Position numbers and translations under genes: made by a program
In this document: piece after piece, positions 15,201-26,187 of the stretch
Numbering within the stretch: the stretch's first letter is position 1
Layout: every line of letters starts with the position of its first letter
From: Bradyrhizobiaceae bacterium Ga0074131
Lineage (GTDB): Bacteria; Pseudomonadota; Alphaproteobacteria; Rhizobiales; Xanthobacteraceae
Length of the DNA stretch: 64,000 bases
Direction of reading: 5' to 3'
NCBI GenBank assembly: GCA_001464035.1
Contig: LNEC01000019.1
Location: 682,001 to 746,000, forward strand
Notes under the pieces: generated by a model
The model's database searches: none
What the model was told of the DNA's origin: nothing
Seen by the model: only the letters and a program-made list of their open reading frames with translations

Positions 15201-15391
15201 TTGCAGAAGCCGAGCACGGCATTGACCTGCAGGCCGTCGGACTTGCGGTTCAGCGGCGGCAGCGCGTGGTAGGCGCGGAAGATGTAGGAGGAACCATCGA
15301 CCAGAAAGACATGGTCGCCCTTGCCCGGAGTTTTGGCCTGGGCCTTGACGGCAACGGGCTCGGCGGCGGCTTTTTCGGATGTTTTCGGCAT
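12269..15391 (-). CDS. polA: DNA polymerase I, with a repeat-derived linker
   Basis: 5'-3' exonuclease ([16 protein letters not shown]), 3'-5' exonuclease-like and polymerase motifs ([49 protein letters not shown]). Confidence 0.96.
   Translation of the reverse strand: [1040 protein letters not shown]
14230..14390. repeat. Palindromic repeat element embedded in frame in polA
   Basis: Ends CCCGCTTGCGGGGGAGG and CCTCCCCCGCAAGCGGG are inverted repeats; the minus-strand reading frame stays open through it. Confidence 0.8.
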
Positions 15392-15540
15392 GGCCGCAAC
15401 TTAGGGATTTTTGCAGCGATTGACAGCCTTCGATCCCGCGTTGCGCCGGGATTTTTCGCGGCAACCGTTCCCTCGAATCGGTTGCGTCGGCGCCCGTTCC
15501 ATGCGCCCCTGCGGGCTAGGGACGACCGGAAGGATACGTC

Positions 15541-16131
15541 ATGACAACGCCACTCGACGACTTGATGGAGAAGCTGCGGGGGGTTCAGTCCGAAATCGAG
15601 GTCGAGCTGGCGAAACGGCGGGAAGAATTGCGCTTCCACCTCGAAAACCGCCGGATCGTGTTCGAGCGGGAGGTGCTGCGGATCCACCGCGAGCTCAAGA
15701 CGCGGGCGACGCGCTATCTCATCGACGCCAATCCGCTGATGATCCTGAGTGCGCCGGTGATCTATTCGCTGATCGTCCCGATCGCACTGGCCGATCTCTG
15801 GGTCATGGCCTATCAGGCGATCTGTTTTCCGGCCTACGGGGTTCCCAAGGTGCGGCGCCGCGATTACCTGGTGTTCGACCGTCATCACCTCGCCTATCTC
15901 AACATCATCGAGAAGATCAATTGCGCCTATTGCTCCTATGCCAACGGCGCGTTCGCATTCATGCGCGAGGTGGGCGCGCGCACCGAAGTCTACTGGTGCC
16001 CGATCAAGCACGCCCGCCGCATGCTTGGTCCGCACCCGCATTATCAGGGATTCGCGGATTTCGGCGACGCCGAGGCGTTCCGCGGCAAGCTGGCGCAGAT
16101 GAAGGATGGCGTTAAGATCGAGGGGGCGTGA
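15541..16131 (+). CDS. Conserved hypothetical protein (membrane segment)
   Basis: 196 aa MTTPLDDLMEKLRGVQSEIEVELAKRREELRFHLENRRI...; contains ILSAPVIYSLIVPIALADLWVMAYQAI. Confidence 0.7.
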   Translation: MTTPLDDLMEKLRGVQSEIEVELAKRREELRFHLENRRIVFEREVLRIHRELKTRATRYLIDANPLMILSAPVIYSLIVPIALADLWVMAYQAICFPAYGVPKVRRRDYLVFDRHHLAYLNIIEKINCAYCSYANGAFAFMREVGARTEVYWCPIKHARRMLGPHPHYQGFADFGDAEAFRGKLAQMKDGVKIEGA

Positions 16132-16142
16132 ATGCCCAATGC

Positions 16143-16281
16143 CGTCGTCCCGGCCAAGCGAGCGAAAGCGAGCGCAGAGCCGGGACCCATACCGCGTGAT
16201 CTGTCGTTAGGACACTGCGTCTGACGCCTTAGGCAACGATTGCTGCCGCGGCGTATGGGTCGCTGCTTTCACAGGGACGAC
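16143..16281. repeat. Intergenic imperfect palindrome (CGTCGTCCCGG...GGGACGACG type)
   Basis: Outer arms CGTCGTCCC/GGGACGACG; inner ACCCATACCGCG/GCGGCGTATGGGT. Confidence 0.65.
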
Positions 16282-16294
16282 GAGGGAGAGAAAC

Positions 16295-17374
16295 CTACTC
16301 CGCCGCCTGCAGCGCCGGCTGCGTCTTTTTCGGAACGATCCAGAACGCGGCCGGACGCTCGAACAGGAAGTTGGCGCCGGCCATCAGTGCGATCCGCCAG
16401 ATCGCGATGGCGCCCGCGATGCCGGCGACCGTCACGATCAGCGAGACGGTCCCGATATCGTGGATGAAACCGGCCTTCAGCAGCAGCGTCCGCGTCGCCG
16501 CCATCGGCAGGAAGAACGCCAGATAGATCACGATCGAATGTTCGCCGCAGAAGCGCAGGAAATTCAGCCACTGTATCCGCGCCAGCAATGTGCCCATGGT
16601 GACGATGGCCAGCGCGCCTGCGAGCCCAAGCGCCAGCGAGACCAGTGGCCACTCGCTGTAACCCAGTTCGACCAGGCTGCCGTTGATGAGCGCCCACAAC
16701 GCCAGACCGGCGATCGCCCACGCCGGCTGCGCCCGGCTGCGGTCCGACCATGCGAACACGTAGCCCGCGAGCCAGTAGCCGGAATAGAAGTATACGAAGC
16801 GCGAACAGAACTCGTCGATCACGGTCCAGCCGGTCGAGATGTGCGCCGCCTCCAGCAGTGCCGCCAAGGCCCAGATCAGGAGCGGTGGCATCTGGCGCAT
16901 CGCCTTGGTGACGACAAAGAATACCGGCAGCAGATAGATGAACCACAGCGTGCCGAACGGTTCGATGAAGGATTGCAGATACATCAGGCCGACATGGGCC
17001 CAGCCGGTCTCGGCGGCAAAGGAGGGCGCCTTGAAGCCGAACTGGATCGTCACCCACAGCGCGTAGAAATAGGCGAAGTGCACCACCTTGCGATCGAGAT
17101 AGGTACGCCAGTCGCGGTCGATCACGACCGCCAGGAACAGTCCGGAAAGCAGGAAGAAGTCCGGCATCCGGAACGGTTTGGCGAAGGCGACCAGGACGTG
17201 CATGAAGCCGGTCTGGCCCGCGGCCGCCTCGACCCCCAGCACCGAATGCATCATCACCACCATGACGATGCAGAGGCCCTTGGCGTAGTCGACCCAGTCG
17301 ATGCGCTCAGGCGCTGACTGCGCCGATGGCGCTGAAAGCGCGGGCATGGCAGATGTGCCGTTTGGTATCATCGG
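16295..17374 (-). CDS. Acyltransferase 3 family membrane protein
   Basis: RIDWVDYAKGLCIVMVVMMHSVLG...PFRMPDFFLLSGLFLA with many TM helices. Start approximate within ORF 16295-17497. Confidence 0.85.
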   Translation of the reverse strand, partial: PMIPNGTSAMPALSAPSAQSAPERIDWVDYAKGLCIVMVVMMHSVLGVEAAAGQTGFMHVLVAFAKPFRMPDFFLLSGLFLAVVIDRDWRTYLDRKVVHFAYFYALWVTIQFGFKAPSFAAETGWAHVGLMYLQSFIEPFGTLWFIYLLPVFFVVTKAMRQMPPLLIWALAALLEAAHISTGWTVIDEFCSRFVYFYSGYWLAGYVFAWSDRSRAQPAWAIAGLALWALINGSLVELGYSEWPLVSLALGLAGALAIVTMGTLLARIQWLNFLRFCGEHSIVIYLAFFLPMAATRTLLLKAGFIHDIGTVSLIVTVAGIAGAIAIWRIALMAGANFLFERPAAFWIVPKKTQPALQAAE

Positions 17375-17615
17375 TGTCCCTTTTCGGCGCGGATCGGCGG
17401 CATCTTCGGGCCAGTAGGTTTCAATTGCCTTATTCCGTTCAAGGAATGTGCCGTTCTCCCGCGGATGTGATGTGCCGGGGCGGGTTTTCCTCGTCACCGG
17501 AAAATGCTCTAAGACGCGGGCGAAAGCCTTGGCGTTCAGACGCGCTTCGCGCTCTTGCGCGTGAAGACGCTTTGCCGCCTTTGCGCTTCGTTAACCATGA
17601 TGACTTGGAAATTTC

Positions 17616-18935
17616 ATGCGCATTGCCATGATAGGCACCGGCTATGTGGGGCTGGTGTCCGGCGCCTGTTTCGCGGATTTCGGCCACCTGGTCACCTGCG
17701 TCGACAAGGACGCTGACAAGATCGCCAGCCTGCGCCGCGGCGAGATCCCGATCTTCGAGCCCGGCCTGGATGCGCTGGTCGCCGCCAACGTGAAAGCCGG
17801 CCGGCTGGATTTCACCACCGATCTTGCCGCGCCCGTTGCCGCGGCCGATGCGGTATTCATCGCGGTCGGCACGCCGTCACGCCGCGGCGACGGCCACGCC
17901 GACCTGAGCTATGTTCATGCCGCCGCGCGCGAGATCGCCGGGGCCCTGTCCGGCTTTACGGTGGTGGTGACCAAATCGACCGTGCCGGTCGGCACCGGCG
18001 ACGAGGTCGAGCGGCTGATTCTTGAGACCAATCCGACGGCCGAGGTCGCGGTCGCCTCCAATCCGGAATTCCTGCGCGAGGGCGCCGCGATTCGCGACTT
18101 CAAATTTCCCGATCGCATCGTTGTCGGCACTTCCGATGAGCGCGCGCAAAAAGTGCTCGGCGATATCTACCGGCCGCTGTCGCTCAACCAGGCGCCCTTG
18201 ATGTTCACGGCGCGGCGTACCGCGGAGTTGATCAAGTACGCCGCCAACGCCTTCCTCGCCACCAAGATCACTTTCATCAACGAGATCGCCGATCTCGCCG
18301 AGAAGGTCGGCGCCGACGTGCAGGAAGTCGCGCGCGGCATCGGGCTGGACAACCGGATCGGCTCGAAATTCCTGCATGCCGGTCCCGGTTTCGGCGGCTC
18401 CTGCTTCCCGAAGGACACCCGCGCGCTGGTCAAAATCGCGCTCGACCACGACGTCCATTTGCGGATCGTCGAGGCGGTGCTGGCGGTCAACGACAACCGC
18501 AAGCGCGCGATGGCGCGCAAGGTGTCGAACGCCGCCGGCGGCAGCCTGCGCGGCAAGACCATCGCCGTGCTCGGCCTCACCTTCAAGCCCGACACCGACG
18601 ACATGCGCGAGGCTCCCTCGATCCCGCTGGTGACCGGGCTGCTCGACATGGGAGCGAAAGTGCGCGCGCATGATCCGGTCGGCATGGAGCAGGCCCGCCG
18701 CGAACTGCCCGATATCGAATATTGCGACGATCCCTACGCCTGCGTCCGAGGTGCCGACGCCATGGTGGTGGTGACCGAATGGGTGCAGTACCGCACGCTC
18801 GACCTGGAACGGCTGAAGCGCGAAATGAAGCAGCCGGTGGTGGTTGATCTCCGCAACATCTATCGCCCCGAGGATATGGCGGCGCTGGGCTTCATTTATG
18901 AGAGTGTCGGGCGCCCGTCCGAGCCGCGGGGCTGA
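17616..18935 (+). CDS. UDP-glucose 6-dehydrogenase
   Basis: MRIAMIGTGYVGLVSGACFADFGHLVTCVDKD, GPGFGGSCFPKDTRAL, LGLTFKPDTDDMREAPS. Confidence 0.93.
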   Translation: MRIAMIGTGYVGLVSGACFADFGHLVTCVDKDADKIASLRRGEIPIFEPGLDALVAANVKAGRLDFTTDLAAPVAAADAVFIAVGTPSRRGDGHADLSYVHAAAREIAGALSGFTVVVTKSTVPVGTGDEVERLILETNPTAEVAVASNPEFLREGAAIRDFKFPDRIVVGTSDERAQKVLGDIYRPLSLNQAPLMFTARRTAELIKYAANAFLATKITFINEIADLAEKVGADVQEVARGIGLDNRIGSKFLHAGPGFGGSCFPKDTRALVKIALDHDVHLRIVEAVLAVNDNRKRAMARKVSNAAGGSLRGKTIAVLGLTFKPDTDDMREAPSIPLVTGLLDMGAKVRAHDPVGMEQARRELPDIEYCDDPYACVRGADAMVVVTEWVQYRTLDLERLKREMKQPVVVDLRNIYRPEDMAALGFIYESVGRPSEPRG

Positions 18936-18949
18936 TGCCGGAGTTGCTG

Positions 18950-19044
18950 TCATACCCCCGCGCAGGCGGGGTATCCAGTACTCCCAGTCCTCGCGATCAG
19001 TAACGCCGGCGTTTACTGGATCACCCGCCTTCGCGGGTGATGAC
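18950..19044. repeat. Intergenic palindromic repeat (TCATACCCCCGC..GGCGGG / CCCGCC..GCGGGTGATGA)
   Basis: Inverted arms with internal ATCCAGTA/TACTGGAT pair; related copies at 32940 and 41526. Confidence 0.75.
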
Positions 19045-19056
19045 GGATCAGAGACC

Positions 19057-21546
<2,490 letters not shown>

Positions 21547-21704
21547 GGAGACAGCTCAAGCTGTCATCACCCGCGAAGGCGGTGACGACCGAAGCACAAT
21601 GACGGTTGCCCAGATCGCGAGTACTCATGCATGTCACATTGGTATGCTGCCAGCCCTAAATGGAGCTGCCGGCTCATAGCTAACTCCCAGCCCACGGCGA
21701 GATA

Positions 21705-21842
21705 TCACGATTGAAACCATATGGTCATGGCAATGGCCGCCAGTGCGAGGACAAAGAATGCTAAGATGGCCAACGGCCCTTCGGCCTCACCTTCGATAAT
21801 TCGAAATATACGCACTGTTAGACGGTGACGGTTATCGTGCAT
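21705..21842 (-). CDS. Small single-TM protein (45 aa), not in supplied ORF track
   Basis: Hand translation of the minus strand: MHDNRHRLTVRIFRIIEGEAEGPLAILAFFVLALAAIAMTIWFQS*. Confidence 0.45.
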   Translation of the reverse strand: MHDNRHRLTVRIFRIIEGEAEGPLAILAFFVLALAAIAMTIWFQS

Positions 21843-22201
21843 TGCATGACCCTCGGATCAGATTGCGGTCAGCGTTCCCAGGAAGGCGGCGCTCTGACAT
21901 AACCCGGATCGGCCGCCGTCAACCGTTCTAGGGCGCGCGCAGGGGGCGTACCTAGAAACGGGGACTAACTGTGTATCTTCGTACTAATACGGTTGGGTGT
22001 GCGTGAATGGGTGCAGTTTAAGGGTGTATACTTTGGGTGACCTGGGAGCCGCCCGCTCCCCGCCTGTAGGTTCATCCGCTGGGCGTCTTGTAATTCGCCC
22101 TGGGCGTACCCAAGTTCGCCCTATGTAACCCGCGATAACGTTGTTAGGCGTTCAGTTTGCGCCAATATGATTGCAGCACGCAAGCGATTTGGAGAGATTA
22201 G

Positions 22202-22690
22202 ATGTCTGAAACGAGCGCGGTCAAGGCCGAAGTCGAAACTGTAAAAACCAACGAAGATAAATGGTCGAAAGAACTTATGGCCGCAGGCTGGACGGTTTTG
22301 CCCAGCATGATTCTGGAAAAGCAGCATGCGATCGGCCTTGACGCGATCGATATCAATATCATTGCACATCTGTCGATCTACTGGTGGAAAAAGGCTAACC
22401 TGCCGCACCCATCGGTAGCCACGATTGCGAAAGCCATTGGCGTTAAACCCCGCACTATCCAGAAGCACATCAAGGCCATGGAGGCGAGCGGCTTCATTAC
22501 TCGCCATGAACGCCGGCAGAAGGGACAAGGCAGCAAGACCAACCTGTATTCCTTCGAGGGGTTAATTAAGGCGGCCACGCCGTATGCACAGGAAAAAACG
22601 GCTGCGATCGCAGAACGTTCCAAGAAGGACGCCGACCGGGTTGCCCGGAAAAAGCCCAAGCTTGCGCTCGTTAAGGGCGTCGGCAAGTAA
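22202..22690 (+). CDS. Winged-helix/HTH DNA-binding protein (replication-initiator-like wHTH)
   Basis: HPSVATIAKAIGVKPRTIQKHIKAMEASGFITRHERRQKGQGSKTNLYSFEGL. Confidence 0.75.
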   Translation: MSETSAVKAEVETVKTNEDKWSKELMAAGWTVLPSMILEKQHAIGLDAIDINIIAHLSIYWWKKANLPHPSVATIAKAIGVKPRTIQKHIKAMEASGFITRHERRQKGQGSKTNLYSFEGLIKAATPYAQEKTAAIAERSKKDADRVARKKPKLALVKGVGK

Positions 22691-22693
22691 TCC

Positions 22694-23689
22694 ATGAAAT
22701 TTAGACAGCGGAGCCTCATGCAGATTGCGGAATTAATCTGCGGCAACCGCAACCACGACGAGATGTGCTACTTTCGCTATCGGAGTAGCAAGTACCTAAC
22801 CGAATTCTTCCAGGACTGCGATACCGACTACATTCACGATGGCTCCAGCCGCGCTTATTGGGTCGCCGACGTCTTGAAAAGTATATTAGAAGAGCCACAG
22901 CCGAACGCCAACACGCCGCCGGAGACATTTTCGCGCGTGATCCGCGTGCTGATGGACCAAGGCGACGCGGAGAGCGAACAACCGTCGCGGCCCGGCGCCC
23001 TAGCGGCCCTTAATGCAGCCCTAACGCGCGAGGGGTTTGAAGCGTTCTACGGCGACGACAAGCAGTGCTACTTACGACATCTCGCAACGTCGACCGTGGC
23101 TATAGCGTCACCGAATCCGCACCGGCCATTCTCGGCACAGGAAATCAAGAGGCGCGAGCAGCTGATTTCTTATCTCGATGAAGCCTCCGAGGATGACTTA
23201 ATAGCGGAAGTGCTGCTGCCGTTATTTCGCCAGCTTGGCTTCCATCGGATCACCTCCGCCGGGCACGTCGACAAGGCGCTGGAGTACGGCAAGGACATCT
23301 GGATGAAGTTCAACTTGCCGACTCAGCACGTTCTCTATTTCGGCATTCAGGTGAAAAAGGGAAAGCTTGACGCCGCCGGTATCAGCAAGGCTGCAAACGG
23401 CAACGTGGCTGAGATCCATAATCAAGTTACCATGATGCTCGGCCATGAGATCTTTGACCCTGAGTTGAGCAGGCGCGTTTTGGTCGATCACGCCTTCATT
23501 GTGGCAGGCGGAGAAATTACAAAGGCCGCGCGCAATTGGCTTGGAAACAAGCTAGACGCTACGAAGCGTAGCCAAGTGATGTTCATGGATCGCAACGATA
23601 TCTTGAATTTATTCGTAGTCACCAATCTGCCGTTGCCGAGCGGTGCCATCCCTCCAAGGGCGCCAGACGACGGCGACCTTCCTTTTTAG
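22694..23689 (+). CDS. Putative abortive-infection/nuclease-like protein (AbiJ N-terminal-domain-3-like N-terminus, PD-(D/E)xK-like C-terminus)
   Basis: N-terminus LICGNRNHDEMCYFRYRSSKYLTEFFQDCDTDYIHDGSSRAYWVADVL; C-terminus EYGKDIWMKFNLPTQHVLYFGIQVKKGKLD fits a D...QxK nuclease core. Starts 3 nt after the wHTH stop. Confidence 0.55.
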   Translation: MKFRQRSLMQIAELICGNRNHDEMCYFRYRSSKYLTEFFQDCDTDYIHDGSSRAYWVADVLKSILEEPQPNANTPPETFSRVIRVLMDQGDAESEQPSRPGALAALNAALTREGFEAFYGDDKQCYLRHLATSTVAIASPNPHRPFSAQEIKRREQLISYLDEASEDDLIAEVLLPLFRQLGFHRITSAGHVDKALEYGKDIWMKFNLPTQHVLYFGIQVKKGKLDAAGISKAANGNVAEIHNQVTMMLGHEIFDPELSRRVLVDHAFIVAGGEITKAARNWLGNKLDATKRSQVMFMDRNDILNLFVVTNLPLPSGAIPPRAPDDGDLPF

Positions 23690-23751
23690 CGAGCGGTCTG
23701 TACCGCGAAGTTTTGACTAAGGTCAGTCCGGTGCGCCCATTGATCCCAATG

Positions 23752-23838
23752 GTCAATGCCGGGCTTGACCGGCAATCCATCACCCAAAAAACTTCATGCG
23801 AAGAGGATGGATGCCCGGATCAAGTCCGGGCATGACGA
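23752..23838. repeat. Intergenic palindromic repeat (TGCCGGGCTTGACCGG...CCCGGATCAAGTCCGGGCATGACG)
   Basis: Two internally palindromic arms. Confidence 0.65.
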
Positions 23839-23961
23839 CGTTGCTCCTCCCGTTAACCCTTCACTCATCCTTTTCGCGAAAATGGCAGTTGCCACCGCCG
23901 CCGTTGGTCGCGGCCTGGCGGTGGATGTGGTGATATCGCGGGTCTCCTGAGCGAGTGTGGC

Positions 23962-24480
23962 GTGATGCGTAACATTATGATTATGGCGGCCTTCCTTGTC
24001 GGCCTCGGCACCCTCATGGCGCAGTTGGCGGACAGAATGTCGGCGTCTCCGGCGCTTGCCAGCGGCGTGTCGCGGCAAGCCCACGTCGAAACACCTGCGC
24101 CAACCGGCGGCCGTAGCCTCAGTATTCCGCGCGACGTCCGCGGTCATTTTCAGACCGAAGGCCGGATCGATGGCCAGCGCATCGGTTTCATGGTCGATAC
24201 CGGCGCCTCCGTGGTGGCCCTGAACGAGAAGTCCGCGGCGCGGTTCGGTTTCCGCCCCGGCCGCAGCGACTACAACGCCACCGTTTCGACCGCCAACGGC
24301 ACCATCAAGGCGGCGCGCACGCGGCTCGCCATGGTCGAAGTCGGCGGCATCGTGGTGCGCGACGTCGACGCCATGGTGCTGCCGGATGAGGCTTTGTCCG
24401 AAAATCTGCTCGGCCTGTCGTTCCTGTCGAAGCTCAAGCGCTTCGAGTACGCCAATGGCAGGCTGGTGCTGGAGCAATAA
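23962..24480 (+). CDS. Retropepsin-like (clan AA) aspartic protease
   Basis: RGHFQTEGRIDGQRIGFMVDTGASVVALNEKSAARFGF; N-terminal TM segment. Confidence 0.85.
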   Translation: MMRNIMIMAAFLVGLGTLMAQLADRMSASPALASGVSRQAHVETPAPTGGRSLSIPRDVRGHFQTEGRIDGQRIGFMVDTGASVVALNEKSAARFGFRPGRSDYNATVSTANGTIKAARTRLAMVEVGGIVVRDVDAMVLPDEALSENLLGLSFLSKLKRFEYANGRLVLEQ

Positions 24481-24602
24481 GGCAGCACCACTGCCAATCC
24501 GTCGCATTTGATACCCATCCATCGCTGTCCCGCCTTCCGCTCCGCCCCTGCATTCGCTAAGGCTGCGGTGCTCCATTTTTGCGTTCTCATGACGAGGCCT
24601 GA

Positions 24603-26102
24603 ATGTTTCCGAAGCCGAAACCCGCGCTGGTTCCGAACACCTATGCCTATGAGTCCGAGCCGATGGTGAAGGCGACCGGCTTTCGCGAATACGACGCCCG
24701 CTGGCTGTTCGGCCAGGAAATCAACCTGATGGGCATTCAGGCACTGGGCATGGGGCTCGGGGCGTTGATCGCCGAACTCGGCGTCAAGCAGGAAGTCGTG
24801 ACCGGACACGATTTCCGCGGCTATTCGGCCTCGATCAAATACGCGCTGATTTCGGGGCTGCTGGCCTCCGGCTGCAAGGTTCACGACATCGGCCTGTGCA
24901 TGACGCCAATGGCCTATTTCGCGCAGTTCGACCTCAATGTGCCCTGCGTCGCGATGGTGACGGCGTCGCATAACGACAATGGCTGGACCGGCGTCAAGAT
25001 GGGCGCCAACCGGCCGCTCACCTTCGGCCCGGACGAGATGACCCGGCTGAAAGAGATCGTGCTCAACGCCGAGTTCGGGAACAGGGTCGGCGGCTCCTAT
25101 CAGTTTCACGAGAATTTCCCGGCGCGCTACATCGCCGACCTCACCTGCCGCCCGAAACTGAAGCGCAAGCTGAAAGTCGTGGTCGCCTGCGGCAACGGCA
25201 CCGCGGGCGCATTTGCGCCGCAGGTGATGCAGGCGATCGGCTGCGAGGTGGTGCCGCTCGACACCGAGCTCGACCACACCTTTCCGAAATATAATCCCAA
25301 TCCCGAAGACATGGAGATGCTGCACGCCATCCGCGACGCGGTGTTGCAGCACAACGCCGATGTCGGCCTTGGGTTCGACGGCGACGGCGATCGCTGCGGC
25401 GTGGTTGACAATACCGGCGAGGAGATTTTCGCCGACAAGGTCGGCGTCATGCTGGCGCGGGACATGTCGGCGGTGACGGCGAACGCGCAGTTTGTGGTCG
25501 ACGTCAAATCGACCGGTTTGTTTGCAACCGATCCGGTGTTGCAGAAGCAGGGCGCGAAAGTCGCCTATTGGAAGACCGGCCACTCCTACATGAAGCGCCG
25601 CACTCACGAATTGGGGGCGCTGGCCGGCTTCGAGAAGTCCGGCCACTTCTTCTTCAACGCGCCGCTCGGCCGCGGCTATGATGACGGCCTGATCTCGGCG
25701 ATCGCGATCTGCGAAATGCTCGATCGCGCGCCCGGCAAGTCGATGGCGGACCTGAAGGATGCGCTGCCGAAGACCTGGTCGTCGCCGACCATGTCGCCGC
25801 ATTGTTCGGATGAAACCAAATACGGCGTGGTAGATGCCGTGGTGAAGCATTTCGAGGCGATGCAGAACAAGGGCGAAAAGGTCGCGGGGCAGAAGATCCG
25901 AGATCTCGTCACCGTCAACGGCGTACGCGTCACCGTCGAGGACGGCAGCTGGGGGCTGGTGCGGGCGTCATCCAACAAGCCGGAACTGGTAGTCGTGGTC
26001 GAGAGCCCGGTGAGCGAGCAGCGCATGCACGATCTGTTCGAGGCGATGAACGTGGTGCTGCGCACCCATCCCGAGGTCGGCGACTACAATCAGACGATCT
26101 GA
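24603..26102 (+). CDS. Phosphomannomutase/phosphoglucomutase
   Basis: VTASHNDNGWTGVKMG (phosphoserine loop), DGDGDRCGVVDNTG (metal loop), GFEKSGHFFF. Confidence 0.93.
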   Translation: MFPKPKPALVPNTYAYESEPMVKATGFREYDARWLFGQEINLMGIQALGMGLGALIAELGVKQEVVTGHDFRGYSASIKYALISGLLASGCKVHDIGLCMTPMAYFAQFDLNVPCVAMVTASHNDNGWTGVKMGANRPLTFGPDEMTRLKEIVLNAEFGNRVGGSYQFHENFPARYIADLTCRPKLKRKLKVVVACGNGTAGAFAPQVMQAIGCEVVPLDTELDHTFPKYNPNPEDMEMLHAIRDAVLQHNADVGLGFDGDGDRCGVVDNTGEEIFADKVGVMLARDMSAVTANAQFVVDVKSTGLFATDPVLQKQGAKVAYWKTGHSYMKRRTHELGALAGFEKSGHFFFNAPLGRGYDDGLISAIAICEMLDRAPGKSMADLKDALPKTWSSPTMSPHCSDETKYGVVDAVVKHFEAMQNKGEKVAGQKIRDLVTVNGVRVTVEDGSWGLVRASSNKPELVVVVESPVSEQRMHDLFEAMNVVLRTHPEVGDYNQTI

Positions 26103-26187
26103 GATTCATCTCTCGCATCCCACCTTCGGCATACCCCGATCGCCCGCTTTCGCGAACGATGACGCCGGTAGGCGGGTCGACGAAGCA

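Noticed and set aside
13934-15544. 536-aa plus-strand ORF antisense to polA
   Set aside because: Shadow ORF; the polA frame carries all recognisable motifs.
18950-19044. CRISPR-like repeat
   Set aside because: Inverted arms in single units without regular spacers; an interspersed palindromic repeat, not an array. No CRISPR array seen anywhere in the window.
18844-19056. N-terminal extension of hrpB
   Set aside because: Translates through the end of the UDP-glucose dehydrogenase gene and a palindromic repeat; the real start is likely the TTG at 19057.
24270-25850. 526-aa minus-strand ORF antisense to phosphomannomutase
   Set aside because: Shadow ORF; repetitive composition.
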